Shown: positions 51,491 to 62,988 of the stretch, piece by piece
How the letters are laid out: every line of letters starts with the position of its first letter
Position numbering within the stretch: position 1 is the stretch's first letter
Assembly: GCA_014529385.2 (NCBI GenBank)
Contig: CM043959.1
Location: 52,955,253-53,019,252 of the forward strand
DNA length: 64,000 nucleotides
Direction: 5' to 3'
Source: Adiantum capillus-veneris
Lineage: Eukaryota; Streptophyta; Polypodiopsida; Polypodiales; Pteridaceae
The notes under the pieces: generated by a model
The model's database searches: none
The model's input: only the letters and a program-made list of their open reading frames with translations
Told to the model about the DNA's origin: nothing
Made by a program: the position numbers and the translations under genes

Positions 51491-51698
51491 TGAGGTTCTA
51501 AATTAGGGTCTAATACCTGGATGACCAAAGGGAAAAAACCTAGTGGAAAAAAAGTGCCTTTGGGATACGTGCATTATTGGGGTACTTATTAGCATGGGAA
51601 ATATAAATAAAGAAGTGAAGGGATTATTTGCTGATAGATATAGAATTAAAGAATGTGATATACGTGGAAGTTTACTATGCCGACGCCAATTTGCCACG

Positions 51699-51977
51699 GT
51701 CAGCACCAAGCGATGGGGAGAGTTGGACAGTCAGAAAGCCTCCTATTTGCTCGGTGCTGACTCCAGTGTTGCATGTAATGATTTTAACCCCAAGGTCAAG
51801 ACCAAGCAATGGGGAGCGTTGGGCAGTCCCCAAGATTCCTATTTGCTCAGTATTGACTCAATTGCATGACTTGTAATCACATCACCATGGTATCCATCAT
51901 TGGTTACACCAAGGTCAACACCAAGCGATAGGGAGTGTTGGGCAGTCCACCAAGCTTCCTATTTGCCTAGTATTGAC
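51699..51977. repeat. Three 63-64-bp hairpin units
   Basis: Units at 51,699-51,761, 51,795-51,857 and 51,914-51,977 each begin GTCAxxACCAAGC and end with its near complement (GCTCGGTGCTGAC, GCTCAGTATTGAC, CCTAGTATTGAC). All share GGGAGxGTTGGxCAGTC and TTCCTATTTGC in the loop side. Each unit can fold on itself. Confidence 0.8.
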
Positions 51978-52647
51978 TCCACTGCATGACTTGTCGATGA
52001 GCATGACATTGGTTTGCCTATTGTAGTCCACTCAAGGTGCATAGGTGGTAGAAAAAAGAGTGTCTAATGCATATGTCCAATAATGGGACATCCTATTTAT
52101 CCATACACAAAAACACATGAGAAATAATATGCTATGCAAGAAAGATTTTGAGGGGTTCTTCAGAAAGATGGTGTAGCTATAAAAGCATATGAAATGGCTT
52201 TGCAAGCTGGCACCCCTTTAAGAATGGTTTTCGTCATTGAGGATATGTGCTCTCATCTTACTGTTCACTGTGCATGAGTGTTGGACTCTATGACACTCCA
52301 CCATTTGTAAGTTAAAAGACTTCAACTTCTTATGCTCATCTCATCCAACTGAGTGACATAACTTAGATATGCTCAACTCTTCCAGCTTGCCAGTGTAAGC
52401 CTAATAACTATGCCTCTTATCACAGAGTTTAATATGACTTGAAGCTTTGGGACTAATGCCTTGCTCATTTTATGGCTCAGCAGCCCGACTCTGACTATGC
52501 CAAAGAGTGTTAATTGCACCCTGGAGACTTGAGTTTTTACATTCTTGTGCTTACTACAAACATTTATTTAGGTAAAAGTAAGCTTGAATCCTCAAAAAGA
52601 GGATTAGTGAAGAACCAAGTTAGTGTTGAAGGTTTCTTTTGCCATAC

Positions 52648-53581
52648 CTATTTTATCTTCTTTGAATCTGCATTCTGGTTGGTTGGGTCATCATTCTTTG
52701 ACTGTGAAGACTCCATTATTTGTTTGATTCTCCAATTGGGCATGTTGATAGGAGTCTTTGATGTTGTTGTAGGCTTTTGACTCACTTTATTGGAAGACTT
52801 AGGAATCCAAATCTTTTGAGGACCTTTGTATCTCCATTGTTGACTTTGCTTCACTCTAGGTCTTGTTGAGTTCTTGAGATCTTCATGCAGGTATGGTGTA
52901 GTTGTTGTTGGCTTGTGGTTGATTGGTAGCCAAATATTTGTATAACTTGTGTAGAATCCTTGTCCAAGAGGAAGATTCTTTGAGATCCATCTTTGTTCTG
53001 TGTCCTCTTGAGAGTTGTGGTAGATTTTAGTATCTTTCAATGTTGTTCTATTGTATACCTGCTTCTTAGGTATCCTAGGATATTGTCGAAGTTGATACCT
53101 TGTAGGCCTTCTTTCTTGGGAGGGACTTGAATTCACTTCATATGCCCTAACCTGCGGTTTTGGTACACATATCTGTATGTTACCTCTATAGTACTCATGT
53201 TCTTTTAAGCTCCATTGTAATGCTATCCATCCCATGTGTTTGTCTTTCTGTGTTGATTTCCTATCAAACCAGATCATTGACTTTGACTAGACTGCTCGAA
53301 ACAAACACTTGCTTGACTTTCCTTTGCTTTCTTGAGTACTTTTGCTGATATACCTTTGATTTTTTGGGTGTCTCCTTAGAGGTTTCAGTTGGGTCAGCAA
53401 TTGACTTAAAGTTTTGAAAGCCTGACTTGCTTGAAGAAGCTGATCCATAAGGGTTCTTTGATGTAGAGGCATATGATGTCACACCTTTCGTGCTAATTGG
53501 TGGAGGGTCCACTTTAGCTTTACCTTTGTCTGTAAGATTTGTCTTTGATTCTTGTGACTTCTGCAACTCTGAATCTAGCAT
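52648..53581 (-). pseudogene. W-[IV]-P-K repeat tail of retroelement (copy 3)
   Basis: Two minus-strand frames (53,264-53,581; 52,648-53,277) form a Lys/Ser/Thr/Gln-rich region. The second holds the motif as ICVPKP, QRWISKN, NIWLPIN and KIWIPKS. It lies downstream of a retropepsin remnant (53,660-53,960), as in the copy at 17.4-19.6 kb. The first frame is low complexity (KGKAKVDPPPISTKG). No RT follows on this strand. Function is unknown. Confidence 0.6.
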
Positions 53582-53659
53582 TAACGGTACTTATAATTGT
53601 TGCTTGCTACCTCTTGGAAAAGAAAGTATTAGCATTGTATCTTCTTTGTAGGCCTTGTG

Positions 53660-53975
53660 TTGATCTAACCACTTAATGTCCAAGGATGACTTCTGCATAC
53701 ACGTTTTTTGAAGGCTTCACCTGAAACTTGACCTACTCTTCATGATTTTGGATGCTAAGGGTAGCAACCATTTTTTTTTTACTTGTAGCCTAACCCATGA
53801 TTTCTCTATTATTTAGCTTGTCCTGAGTAATCTCTAGAATGCTCTAGATGTTGTGTGCAACCATATTGCACTTTGCTTCTTTATCCAATAGAGCATTGCA
53901 TCTGACACTTGCTCCTTTTGTACTACTGAGAACTATAGCTATTCTCATTGCTGGTTCTATTGAAGATCTCTATCC
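53660..53975 (-). pseudogene. Retropepsin-like protease (copy 3)
   Basis: The minus strand reads GASVRCNALLDKEAKCNMVA, where the active-site D-T/S-G appears as D-K-E, and about 65 residues later YAEVILGH, the second protease signature. Four in-frame stops lie between. The catalytic Asp remains but the following residues are lost, so it is dead. Confidence 0.6.
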
Positions 53976-55271
53976 TGCAGTTTCCATGGTCTCATCTTGA
54001 TCTAAATGTGTCTCTATGGAGGGTGACTCGAAACTTTGTTTTCCAATCTGACTTACATTGGTTTGTTTGACTAGAGATGAGTGATTGATCTTTGGACTTT
54101 CTATTACTTCCTGACTTTTTGCAACCTCATTCTTCTTAGCTTCTAGCTTTGGCAACATTCTCTGCTCAATAGCTATCGTTGTTGCTCTTTGCTCTGTTTG
54201 ATATGCACTTGCTATTGCCTGATTTGCTTTAAGCTCTTTTGAAGTTCATCTTCAATAGGATCTACTTTGATATAAGTCTCCATTTTAACTGTGCTTGAGA
54301 ACCTTGTGTTGTCGTCCGTGGGTGACCAGTATTGGTCTTCATTCTTTGTTGTCTGTGATGACTCCGTCATGTTTGAATTTTGTATCTCTAACATCTTTTG
54401 GGACATTGGCATTCCCGTTATGAGTTGTCTGGCATATCTTTTGTTGTGATCACGATGGAATTGAGCTATGATGATCTGTGAACTTACTTCAATGGTGGTG
54501 GAGATGATTTCCCACCATTCTGCTCAGTTGTTTCCTGATATGCTCACAAATTCAAGAACATCTTCCAGCTGTGGTTGGCCACATTTTTTCCAAGTGCGAA
54601 AAGACATGAGGTTCTTGTCTAACTGAAAATCTAGCTTTACTTTACTTGAGATTTTTTCTTCATTCTCACCAACAATGTTGTAGTTGATAGTCAGGAGTTG
54701 TTGTGTCCTTTAGTTGAGCTTTCTCTATAGCTTCTTTGCTTTGACCACCTGCTTCAATCGTCGATGTTGACTCCATTGGCCGTAATATTGCACTTTTTGT
54801 TTTTCGCAATTGATGAGCATTGTCTACCTGCATCTGAGTAACCTTTGATCTTAGAAGATCCATTGTACTTTTTGTCAAAATCTGTCTTTTCGAAGGAGAT
54901 TTTGGTAGTGACCTTTGTGTATCCTTCTGGACTTTAGCTTTCATTGATTTTGACTTTTCTGTCATTTGTTCTGGAAGCTTGAGGCTTTGCATCATCTTTA
55001 GATAGTCCTTGACTTCAATTGGGCCATCCATAGGGGTTTGTACAAGGTCGTGATATTGTTGATATTCATTACCATGTGCATCTTGATATGCATATGTGAG
55101 CTTGATCACATGTAACTCTTTGAAAACTATGGGATTTGTTGGTTTTAGACTTTTACTTGTGGAGATTAGCTGAAACTTATGTCCTTGATGATCTTCATAT
55201 AAGCATTTGTCTGCAGATTCTAAGGGAACCTGGGTCAATTGGAAACTTCCAACAGCCATGTGATCTTTCAA
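53970..55271 (-). pseudogene. Gag-linked accessory domain (copy 3)
   Basis: The longest clean frame is 54,666-55,271 (201 aa). It contains KCLYEDHQGHKFQLIS and LTYAYQDAHGNEYQQYHDL, two copies of a Y-x-D-x-x-G-[HN]-x-[FY] motif, then a Lys-rich tail. Two small frames (54,212-54,412 and 53,970-54,158) follow before the protease. The motif also occurs at 56.7 kb in this element and at 3.7 kb in the plus-strand gypsy element. The domain is unknown to me. Confidence 0.5.
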
Positions 55272-55439
55272 TGGTTTCTACTTTGAAGGGGTCTGTTGGT
55301 TAAAGACTCTAGGGCTTCTAACTGACATTGTGGTTCTTGGCATAAGAGCTGATTTTGGTGGATTTGCAGCTCCCCCCTTCCTAGGGTGATCATTATAACC
55401 TGCTTCATTGTAAGAGTTCAAAATTGTTTGGCTCTGGTT

Positions 55440-57170
55440 TAGTCTCACCTTTTAAGACTGTGAAGGCACACTTTGGGTAGCACTGTTGACATTTGGCATC
55501 TGTAAACCTTCTGCATAGTTCCCTATGTATCTCCGTGAAACATGACAAATTATTCCCCAAGTCAAGATATAGATAGCATTATCTTTGCCGTGATATTGTC
55601 TATCCCATAGGTCTCCTATGATATGAGCTTCCGTGGTTTCAAGCCCAAGGCATCATAGATGCTAGACTCTCGTCTATATCTACGATTATTTTGGTCAAAG
55701 TATATGCTTGTTTGGTTACAAAATTGAAGCTTGATTTTCGATGGAGGAGAGTTTGGCTCTGAACAGATTGCTGGGTTCAATCAGATGGCCTATAATAGAT
55801 TCTTTTATCTGAAATGAACCATCCTTTCTGATCTATGTCCCTTAGACTCATGAATGATTGCACACTTGTGGCAATGGATGCAGAATCATTTGCAAACCTA
55901 ACAGTCTTTTCAACATTCGGTTATATCTCGACACCTTGACCAAATTCATGCAAGAATTTGTTGTTCAAAGAATCAAGCTTTTCAGGTGTTTGTGCATCTT
56001 GATGCTGATTTTGAACTTGCAGTGCTTTCATCGGTGCTTCTAATGGTAATGTAGAATCATCCGATTCCATTAAAAGTGACGAGTTAAAATGACTTACATC
56101 AGGACAGTATTTCCAATTTTCTCTCTACCTTGCTTAGTAGTCGATATGTCCCTGTTGTCTAGATTTCTTGGACAATCTTCAGAAAAATGTCCCACCTTTT
56201 CTTCCACAATCTGAGTAATACGCCATGACTGGTGGTATTTCAATTGGCTTTGTCATGTCAAGCTCTTGCAGAGAAGTTTTTGCTTCTATGCTTGCCAAGT
56301 TGTTGGCATCTTCTTTCAAAACATTGGGCATCAAGCTATAGACTGCTCCATCTTTACCTTTGTACCATCTTTGGTTTTTTTCTCCAAATTAGACTGGCTT
56401 CTATTGGTTGATCTGTTGGGTCTTCCATTTTTGATTCTCGACTATAGATCTAACCATTGTAATTCATGTACAATGATCCTGATTGCATATGCATCAATTG
56501 TATGTTTTGCTGGCTTGTGCAGATTTCTAGATAAACACTTGGGTTGACTTTCTGAAATTCTATCTGCACTTCATCTTTAAGCTTGCAATACCTGGCTCCA
56601 CTGAAGTTTGTGAACATCTGGGAGTTCTCTAATTCTGGCTTTACTCTGATCAATAGGATCTTGGCTCCTTTGCTGCTTTTACTACTGATCAAATATCTAT
56701 GGCCTTTTGAATCTGCATATAAGACTTTATCTTCATTGTATCCATATAGCTGTAAAATCTACTTTGTTGCACTTGTACATGTGTTACCACTGCTACTGGC
56801 TTGTTCGGTTGTACTTGAACTCTCAGCTCGATTTGAGTCCTTGTTGTCTTGCTATGTAAAAATTGTCTCCTAGCAGATTTTGGTATTGATCAACAGAATT
56901 TCAGCTACTCGTACTAGCCTAATCTCTGAGTTGTGGCCCTATCTGTCCAATTGGAAGCTAATTTGCACGCTTGATTTTGACAACTTTAAAAAAACTTATG
57001 CCGCTCACAGCTTTAAGTTGGTCTTTTTGCTCGTTTTGTTTGACCGTTTTTCTGTTGATATGGATCGCATTGCGGTGTCTAATTCTCTCGACGATGTGTT
57101 TTCTGCTTTTTTGCCTCTTTCTGGCTCTTTCGACAACTTTCTTTTTATTTATATTGATTTTTTGTAAAAT
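55440..57170 (-). pseudogene. Gag region with zinc knuckle (copy 3)
   Basis: Minus-strand pieces include VLYADSKGHRYLISSKSS and AKILLIRVKPELENSQMF (56,450-56,760). A zinc-knuckle remnant YSDCGRKGG..FSEDCPRN follows (about 56,175-56,230; first Cys now Tyr, one frameshift). Next come YFDQNNRRYRRESSIYDALG and GIICHVSRRYIGNYAEGLQ (55,500-55,720). Gag would package the RNA. The parts lie in gag-to-protease order on the minus strand, but the frame is broken many times. Confidence 0.5.
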
Positions 57171-57480
57171 TTTGAAAATTTTAATTTTTTTGTTATTTTT
57201 ATGATTTTTTATAAAAATTTTTGAAAACGTTTTGATCTTTTAAGAAATTTTTTGAGAATTTTGTAATTTTTTGGGATTTTTGTGAAATTTTATGATTTAT
57301 TATGATTTTTCCAAATATGTTTTGATTTTTTATGAATTTTTTGTGAGGTTTTTTATTTTTTACAAGTTTTTTGGTGAGTTTTTCTATTTTTTGTAATTTT
57401 ATTTTATGATTTTTGGATTTTCTATTGTTTTTTGTGATTTTTAAAAGTGTTATGTGTTTCTTTTTTAATTAATTTATTTA
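57170..57480. other. T-rich low-complexity stretch
   Basis: Irregular TTTTTGTGATTTT-type sequence, strongly T-biased on the plus strand. No gene. Confidence 0.8.
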
Positions 57481-57730
57481 AAATAGACTAAGAAACAACA
57501 AAAATGAATTACCTGACTTACCTGGCAGCTCGCATGCGTGGGGTTCACCTGCGTCTAGCGTGGATGACCTTGACGTGCAGGAGCGGGGCTGCAGCGTGTC
57601 GCACAGAGGAGAGAGAGAAGAGAGAGAGGGCGCGTGCAGGTGTTGACGGCGGGGTCTAGACTATGGCGCGCTGCTCAAGGTGAACGCAAAGCGAGGCGGG
57701 TGCCGATGGGCCTGGCGGGTAGTACACGGT

Positions 57731-58041
<311 letters not shown>

Positions 58042-58257
58042 TTCTTAATAGGCGGCGAGTATTTCCAACCAATCATCACATCCTTTAGTAATAAATTCGA
58101 CCCAAAAATATGTCCAAAACATTCCGCAAAGATAGCTTGGGCAGTAAAGAAATCCAAAATTTTGCTTGTAAACAAGCAATGTGAGAAAATCTTGTTACAC
58201 ACTTCTTCCTTTGGAGGTAGGTAACGTCTTCCGCAAGCAATCCTTCGATCCTACGTA

Positions 58258-59610
58258 TTACATATCCAAAAGGTTTCTGACTGGTAGGTTTCTTCCCCTA
58301 CCTCTCACATAACTTCTACCTCTCCCTCTTCCAAACACAGATTCACTCGAGGAGGGAGTTAAGAAAGAGGTGTAAGACGCCGCTGGAGAGACAAGAGTAT
58401 TAGGACGTTTGGAAACTTGAGATTCATCCTCTTCAATATTCGGTTTAATTTGGCCAACTATACTTTTGATACCTTTAAAGCCGCCATAAGTGGTTAGCAA
58501 AGTCCCACATCCATCAAATCCAAGCTCTTCAAGTGTGTCACGCATAATTGATCTATACTGAATAAAGGCAATTTGAGCTAAGACCAGATCCTTCGCTTGT
58601 CCACCAAGCCAAGAGCAAAAGAGGGAAAGGTGAAATTCTTCTGCTTTATCAGGAAAGATACTAGGCAGATTGTTGAGGGCATACCAAATAGCATGGTCAA
58701 ACCAAAGTATGCTTGACTCGCAAGAAGCTTTGGGGTCTAAGAATCTACAAGCACACTTAAGGTAAGGCCTGAACACATTCCACACTGTCTCGGTGTAGTA
58801 ATCAGCATTGCTTTTACTAAAGGTCATCACTCCTTTAGTTCTTACATATAAACCTGTATTCGAACTACATTTTTTATCATCAAGGAAACTCATATTGAAA
58901 GGAGCTTTAATCAGATCCCCTTTGTCCAAGAGTTGGATCCCTTTCAGAACTTTAAGTTTGCATTCCTCAATAGTAGCAGGGGCCAAGTTGGCAAGGAAGA
59001 CCCAGGTTTCCATGGATATGGGTGCAAGAAATCCTTTATTCGGAAACATCCACAGCCTGTGCTCTACACCCAAGGATTCTACCTCAACTTGTCGTGACGG
59101 TAAAAAAGGAAAGTCCCTAGAGACTTTCGGTACCATGTCCAAAAGTGAAGCTTCACTGAGTGAACAAAGGTCTTTCTGAAATTCCTTTACTGCTTCTAAA
59201 GTAGCTGCATCTCTACAGAAGAGGCTATTCGGTGGAGGGACAATAAGCGTAGAGGGAGCAGTAACAAAGATCGGACTAAGCCCACAAAATTTTCTAAGAA
59301 GATTGGACAGTTCATAACCTTTGGAAGAAAAAGACGCTAAGTCTTGAATATGTGCTTTGGAAAGTCCAGCCAGATTCGAAGTAAATTCCATCAAAAGGTT
59401 GATACCATCATATTTATTTTTTACAAGGAGAGCTAGTACTTTAACCCATAGGTCAAATGAAATTAGCTGGACAAGAGATAGACTAGACTCCTTCGAAGCA
59501 TCATAAATTAGGGCAGAAGCTTCTCTATCTTGCATACATTTTAGTACAAGAAGAGAGACAAGAGAAAGGGGTTCCACAGGAAGATCCAGTCCTTGGGAAA
59601 GGGACACAAT
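58258..59610 (-). CDS. Terminal exon of an unknown protein with an RG-rich C-terminus
   Basis: This is the only long intact frame in the window: about 450 codons to the TAA at 58,258-58,260. A TAG lies directly upstream of ATT 59,608. It belongs to TTTTGTAG, preceded by TTCTAACTAATGA, a textbook acceptor with branch point, so the frame most likely begins as an exon; otherwise the first ATG is codon 30 of the GTG frame. The protein is largely helical. The C-terminal tail FGRGRGRSYVRGRGR suggests RNA or DNA binding. A conserved-looking core is NVFRPYLKC … SILWFDHAIWYAL … FPDKAEEF, also found in the decayed copy at 30.8-33.2 kb. I recognise no named family. It could be a host gene, a gag-like protein or a domesticated element. 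Confidence 0.75.
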   Translation of the reverse strand: MVSLSQGLDLPVEPLSLVSLLVLKCMQDREASALIYDASKESSLSLVQLISFDLWVKVLALLVKNKYDGINLLMEFTSNLAGLSKAHIQDLASFSSKGYELSNLLRKFCGLSPIFVTAPSTLIVPPPNSLFCRDAATLEAVKEFQKDLCSLSEASLLDMVPKVSRDFPFLPSRQVEVESLGVEHRLWMFPNKGFLAPISMETWVFLANLAPATIEECKLKVLKGIQLLDKGDLIKAPFNMSFLDDKKCSSNTGLYVRTKGVMTFSKSNADYYTETVWNVFRPYLKCACRFLDPKASCESSILWFDHAIWYALNNLPSIFPDKAEEFHLSLFCSWLGGQAKDLVLAQIAFIQYRSIMRDTLEELGFDGCGTLLTTYGGFKGIKSIVGQIKPNIEEDESQVSKRPNTLVSPAASYTSFLTPSSSESVFGRGRGRSYVRGRGRNLPVRNLLDM

Positions 59611-60116
59611 CTACAAAATTATCATTAGTTAGAATTCCATAGTCTAGGAAGAGGAGTATAGACCTGAAGATCTAATACAAAGAGTTACATCTTTTTGAAT
59701 TTAACAGCCCTATGAAGATAAGGCCTAGTCCTATGTGAGATACAAGGGAAGGTCTTTTCTATTTCTTTAGCTAGTCGTAATTTCTCTGAAATCAGAGCTC
59801 TTTTTTTTGGGTCAGAGTAGACTTTCATTCTTGCAGTGAGCTTTCCCACGACCTGGTTAACAGAAGTAATAGATCATGTAAATGATAGTATTTAAAGTAA
59901 AGTGAGAAACATGAATATAAAGTGGAATGGTAGTGCTAGCAACCTTTTCACCAGTCAGGTTAAAAAAACCACAGAGACTGTGTGATAGCACCCCAGCCTA
60001 TTAGAGTATAAACATTATACTATAATAGGCGAAAGTTTCTAGAGTCATTGTCTGAGAGACAAAAACTGTCAAGTCAATCTCTCTTTTGCGTTTATTGTGT
60101 GTGTAGCAGTTCTAAA

Positions 60117-60182
<66 letters not shown>

Positions 60183-62697
60183 ACACTAACTGTTCACAGA
60201 CTAACAATTCTAGAAAAGTACAGTGGATTTGCACAATAATTTATTTGCAGTTGAAAATAAATTTTGTACAAGGTAATGAAGATAACAAAATACAGCTCAA
60301 GAATCCTTAAACCCAAAGTCTGGGAAATTTTGCATCACACTAAGAGATCCACCATTTGTTAAGAACTGGACGTTTTAATCAAGGAAGGTAGCCCTCACCT
60401 GCACCCATAGCCACAAGAAAACAGTTCGTTAGCACGTGACTGTACGCAGGTGATGCTGGGCATCCCAGTTGTTATCCATGTCACCATAAAAAAAACATAC
60501 TTCTTAACTTGTAATTTGTTCTTTTAGATAAAAAGGTTTTTTTTTTTAAACAACGATGATCCTTGGCTTTTCTGCCAATCTGATACAGGCGGTAACCAAC
60601 CCCATAGAGCAGCCATAAATTCTGATTATTTTTTCTCAAAAAGCATTTTTTAACCAATCTTAAGGTTTTAAGGAGTTTAAGGAGAAAATTAAATTTTTAC
60701 CAGAACTTCATCCTTAACTAGATAAGAGTGACTTATATTCCATTTGAAGTAGTCTCAAGCCATACCAAAACTACCCACTTCCTTGTATATCAACAACATT
60801 TGTAATAGAACCTTTTATTCGGAACTAGTTTTATAATCGGGCTGGGATATCCCCAAAAAAACTTTTAGTATTTACCACTTATTACCTAACTGAGATACCC
60901 CTTTCTTAGAAAAAATTCATAACCATTATTCCCAAAAATCCTTACTATTATATTATGTCACTCCTACTACTGCCGCATGCCAGCTAACAAATGTATACTA
61001 CAATATATTGGACTACTTAGTCACAGTGAGCCAACTTAGACTCAGTCCAAAAAAAAAAAAAAAAACTCCGGTCATGCCTTGATAGAGGGAACTATATGCC
61101 ATACTCATCTACCATATAATGCATTCATTCATATCAAATATCTGAAACTAGGGCAATAACTCCGAAGTAATCAGTAAATTCAGAGTATCATTTTAGTTAA
61201 ATCAGTAAATAAAAACGTCTGTTTTTTTAAAAAACATCAGAGTAACCAGCCAAGATCCGCTTAATGTCACTATATGATTTACCCTATAGTATCGAGATCA
61301 AACCTACTAGCAAGATGGTAGGTAAGGACAAGTGCCTATATACTTTAAATGAGAAAAAGAAGCCAACAGAAGATGGTAAGAAAATTGACTTGAGTAGCCA
61401 AGTTTCAACATAACCTCAGCCCCATCAGAAATCTGTCAAAACATTGAACTAGTGATAGGTTTATCAGAACCTACCACTACTCTTCCTAGCATATGATGAT
61501 GATGAAAAAAAACCAGTAAATTAGAAACTTGCTTTTATTCAACCTTAGTCCGGTATGTGCAGTCGACATATAGGGCACCATACCAGAAGCCAATACTCAC
61601 TATATACAAAAATAATCTTTTAGCCAATTCAGTACAATAGGCAACTGGTAAAAAAGATCAATCTTACTTGTAAAAAATGGTCAAGTTAAGTTGAAAAAAC
61701 ATTATTTACTCCTACAATCGGGTATGCGAAGCCTTACATGACCTACTTTAATATCAGATGCCTGGCCACCATTTCCAAAAAAACCAGTTTTGAATGACCC
61801 GTGAATAATCTTAAGTAGTTTTAATAAAATAGGCCCCAGAATTAGTAACAGATTTAATTCCGGGTAAGTCCTTTTACCAAAATTACCTCAGCAAAGTAAC
61901 CAAACTTATCCAACCACTCACATACATCTCATTATTTTGTGAAGGACAAGTTATTTTTCAGATCTGCAGTACACCTTTCATGAGTACATTACCCAATTGA
62001 GTAACAATATTACCATAGTCAACCGTATATACACTCCATGTCATTTAAATACCCCACCATCCTCATTTTCATGCAGTCATAAGATAAGAAATACACCTGG
62101 CAATCTTCCTTTTTTCAAGAAATTATTAAGGACAATTTTTACTAAAAAAAAACAGTTAACAGCCCCCTTTTTTTTCAACCAGATTTATTTATTTCCATCA
62201 AACATTACTCATTAGTTACTCGTTTTTTATGCGCTTTTTTCATAACCAGGAAGATCCATGTTCCTAAGCCAGTCTATCTATACTTTAAATAACAATATAC
62301 ATCATTAGTTGAAGCAAAACCCCCATTCCAATCTGTCAAAAGTTACCATACTTTACCACATACTTTTCTCCTCATAAACGTTTTAAGAACAATCTCCGGA
62401 GCAAGCTAAAAGATAGAAAAAACAGTCTATTTAACTGGTTTTTTTCCGTTAAGAGCAAAAAAAGATTTCCCATTTTTTAAAAAATTCAGGAATTAAAAAA
62501 AAAGAAAAAAACAGATTTCTGTTAACCTGTAGATTAGGAGACGACGACGCCTCCACAATGGCTTTCTCCTATTTTTTCGGCATGTTGAGCCACAACAACC
62601 AGTAGATAAAATACACACAGTTTTGAACTAACACACGCAGAGATACAATGACAGAGCACGCAGCTATGTGAGTATGATAACTCACCTTAGAAGTCAT
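58258..62697 (-). CDS. Predicted multi-exon gene of unknown function
   Basis: In-phase exons with GT/AG borders can be chained from ATG 62,697: 62,686-62,697; 62,527-62,568; 62,364-62,405; 62,247-62,277; 62,097-62,141; 61,887-61,927; 61,738-61,761; 61,601-61,644. Pieces read MTSK, EKAIVEASSSPNLQ, LAPEIVLKTFMRRK, IDWLRNMDLP, KIVLNNFLKKGRLP, CEWLDKFGYFAE and LPIVLNWLKDYF. The middle is uncertain (candidates 61,415-61,432, 60,555-60,621 with FMAALWGWLPP, and about 60,399-60,490). Then come 59,944-59,997, 59,706-59,852 (VVGKLTARMKVYSDPKK) and the last exon 58,258-59,610. The join 59,706 to 59,610 needs a weak GTTAAT donor. The single-frame agreement across the first eight exons is hard to explain by chance. 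Confidence 0.5.
60119..60179. repeat. (TA)n microsatellite, probably intronic
   Basis: About 60 bp of TA within a predicted intron of the minus-strand gene (between exon candidates near 60,399 and 59,997). Confidence 0.97.
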
Positions 62698-62860
62698 ATT
62701 TATACAATTGATGCTCCTCTGTAGCAGACGTGACCATTGAGTTGGGCAGGTTAAGCCCACAAACAAGGATGTGAGTACAGACACGTACACTAGGATCCCT
62801 CATAGCCCAAGATCCGGAGGGTAACAGGTAAGATTCCACCATATCAGCACCTTATGCTCA
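62698..62860 (-). promoter_or_regulatory. 5' leader region of the predicted gene
   Basis: Upstream of the predicted ATG the minus strand reads a leader ending GGAGCATCAATTGTATAAAT. No convincing TATA box at a usual distance was identified, and the transcription start is unknown. It is listed only to mark where regulation would be sought. Confidence 0.2.
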
Positions 62861-62988
62861 CGAAAAAAAGGGGCAGGGAAGATAGTCATCGCAGACCATA
62901 CCCCAAAACCTAAGCGGTGGTGTGCAGTAGAGGCAAGAAGGATCCCATGCCACGCTTACAAAAATTAAATATTAGTACTGTGACCAGA

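Noticed and set aside
58258-59610. Integrated viral nucleocapsid as the identity of the 450-codon frame
   Set aside because: The RG-rich tail and helical build fit loosely, but upstream splice-like structure and lack of any recognised viral motif do not support it. Left as unknown family.
62574-62586. ATGCCGAAAAAATAG as the start of the 58-62 kb gene
   Set aside because: The frame stops at once. The same AATAG works as a splice acceptor for an upstream ATG (62,697) that keeps the frame open.
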